From Elysia crispata (Eukaryota; Mollusca; Gastropoda; Plakobranchidae), in the NCBI GenBank assembly GCA_033675545.1, contig JAWDGP010001389.1, forward strand, positions 508,501 through 572,500: DNA of 64,000 bases. Direction: 5' to 3'. Position 1 is the first letter of the stretch. Every line of letters starts with the position of its first letter. Positions 63,770-64,000 of the stretch are shown here, in pieces. Made by a program: the position numbers and the translations under genes. A model generated the notes under the pieces. It saw only the letters and a list, made by a program, of their open reading frames with translations, did no database searches and was not told the DNA's origin.

Positions 63770-64000
63770 GTCCCATACATGACAGTGAGGCGTAATCAAG
63801 GAGGGAGTAGCAAATTACAGTAACTGCCAGACAGCCAAGCTGTGCGGACGGAGCTTTATGTAGAATGGTAGGTATAGACCTAGAGTAGTTCTCTTCCAGA
63901 GCAGCACGGTCTAAGAAGCAGACTTGAGGTCTACAGATTCATACAATAGCAAATGCCATTTTGTTTGGTTGTGCTTGCTAGACTTTCTAATATCAGGTCT
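63770..64000. other. Nothing recognised
   Basis: Ordinary single-copy DNA to the window edge. Confidence 0.5.

Overview
The window looks like intergenic and intronic DNA from a large, repeat-rich animal genome. There are no operons, no ribosome-binding sites and no dense coding. Instead there are very many long dinucleotide and trinucleotide microsatellites, a dozen or more minisatellites, degraded retroelements and a few isolated spliced-exon candidates. The style (long GA/CT, ATT and GACA/GATA tracts, minisatellites of about 29-91 bp, LINEs with RNase H domains ending in GAA repeats) fits a mollusc, perhaps a gastropod. That assignment is inference from style, not from a marker gene.

The best-supported coding element is a 5'-truncated LINE at 49228-50638 (+). 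It has an uninterrupted reverse transcriptase frame and exact 12-bp direct repeats at both ends. A second, older LINE 3' end lies at about 12541-13715 (-), with a broken RNase H domain and a GAA tail.

Host gene signal is sparse. The strongest candidate is a GC-rich acidic first coding exon at 43574-44096 (-) with a good donor and an excellent start context. Further candidates are a 114-bp exon at 8521-8634 (-), a possible last exon at 24954-25118 (-), and an exon at 57775-57863 (+) that abuts an array of splice-site-like repeats. The 43.6-kb and 8.5-kb exons have compatible phases and could belong to one minus-strand gene with long introns. The candidate last exon between them does not fit that model simply.

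Region by region: 1-5 kb has microsatellites, including an AAT/ATT inverted tract. 5.35-6.47 kb is a 50-bp satellite. 10.8-11.3 kb is a diverged 77-bp array. 12.5-13.7 kb is the old LINE. 14.6-16.6 kb is a GA/GACA complex. 19.7-21.5 kb is a 36-bp array open in all six frames. 22.6-28.7 kb holds 10-, 62-, 72-, 58- and 29-bp arrays. 32.6-33.5 kb holds 48- and 78-bp arrays, and 42.9-43.35 kb a 91-bp array next to the putative first exon. 49.2-50.65 kb is the young LINE, 51.4-53.3 kb a decaying 39-bp array, and 57.9-58.3 kb a 50-bp array of donor-like motifs. A cluster of nuclear-receptor half-sites lies at 61.88 kb and an unrelated 39-bp array at 62.5-63.1 kb. Most long open frames in the window fall inside these repeats and are not taken as genes.
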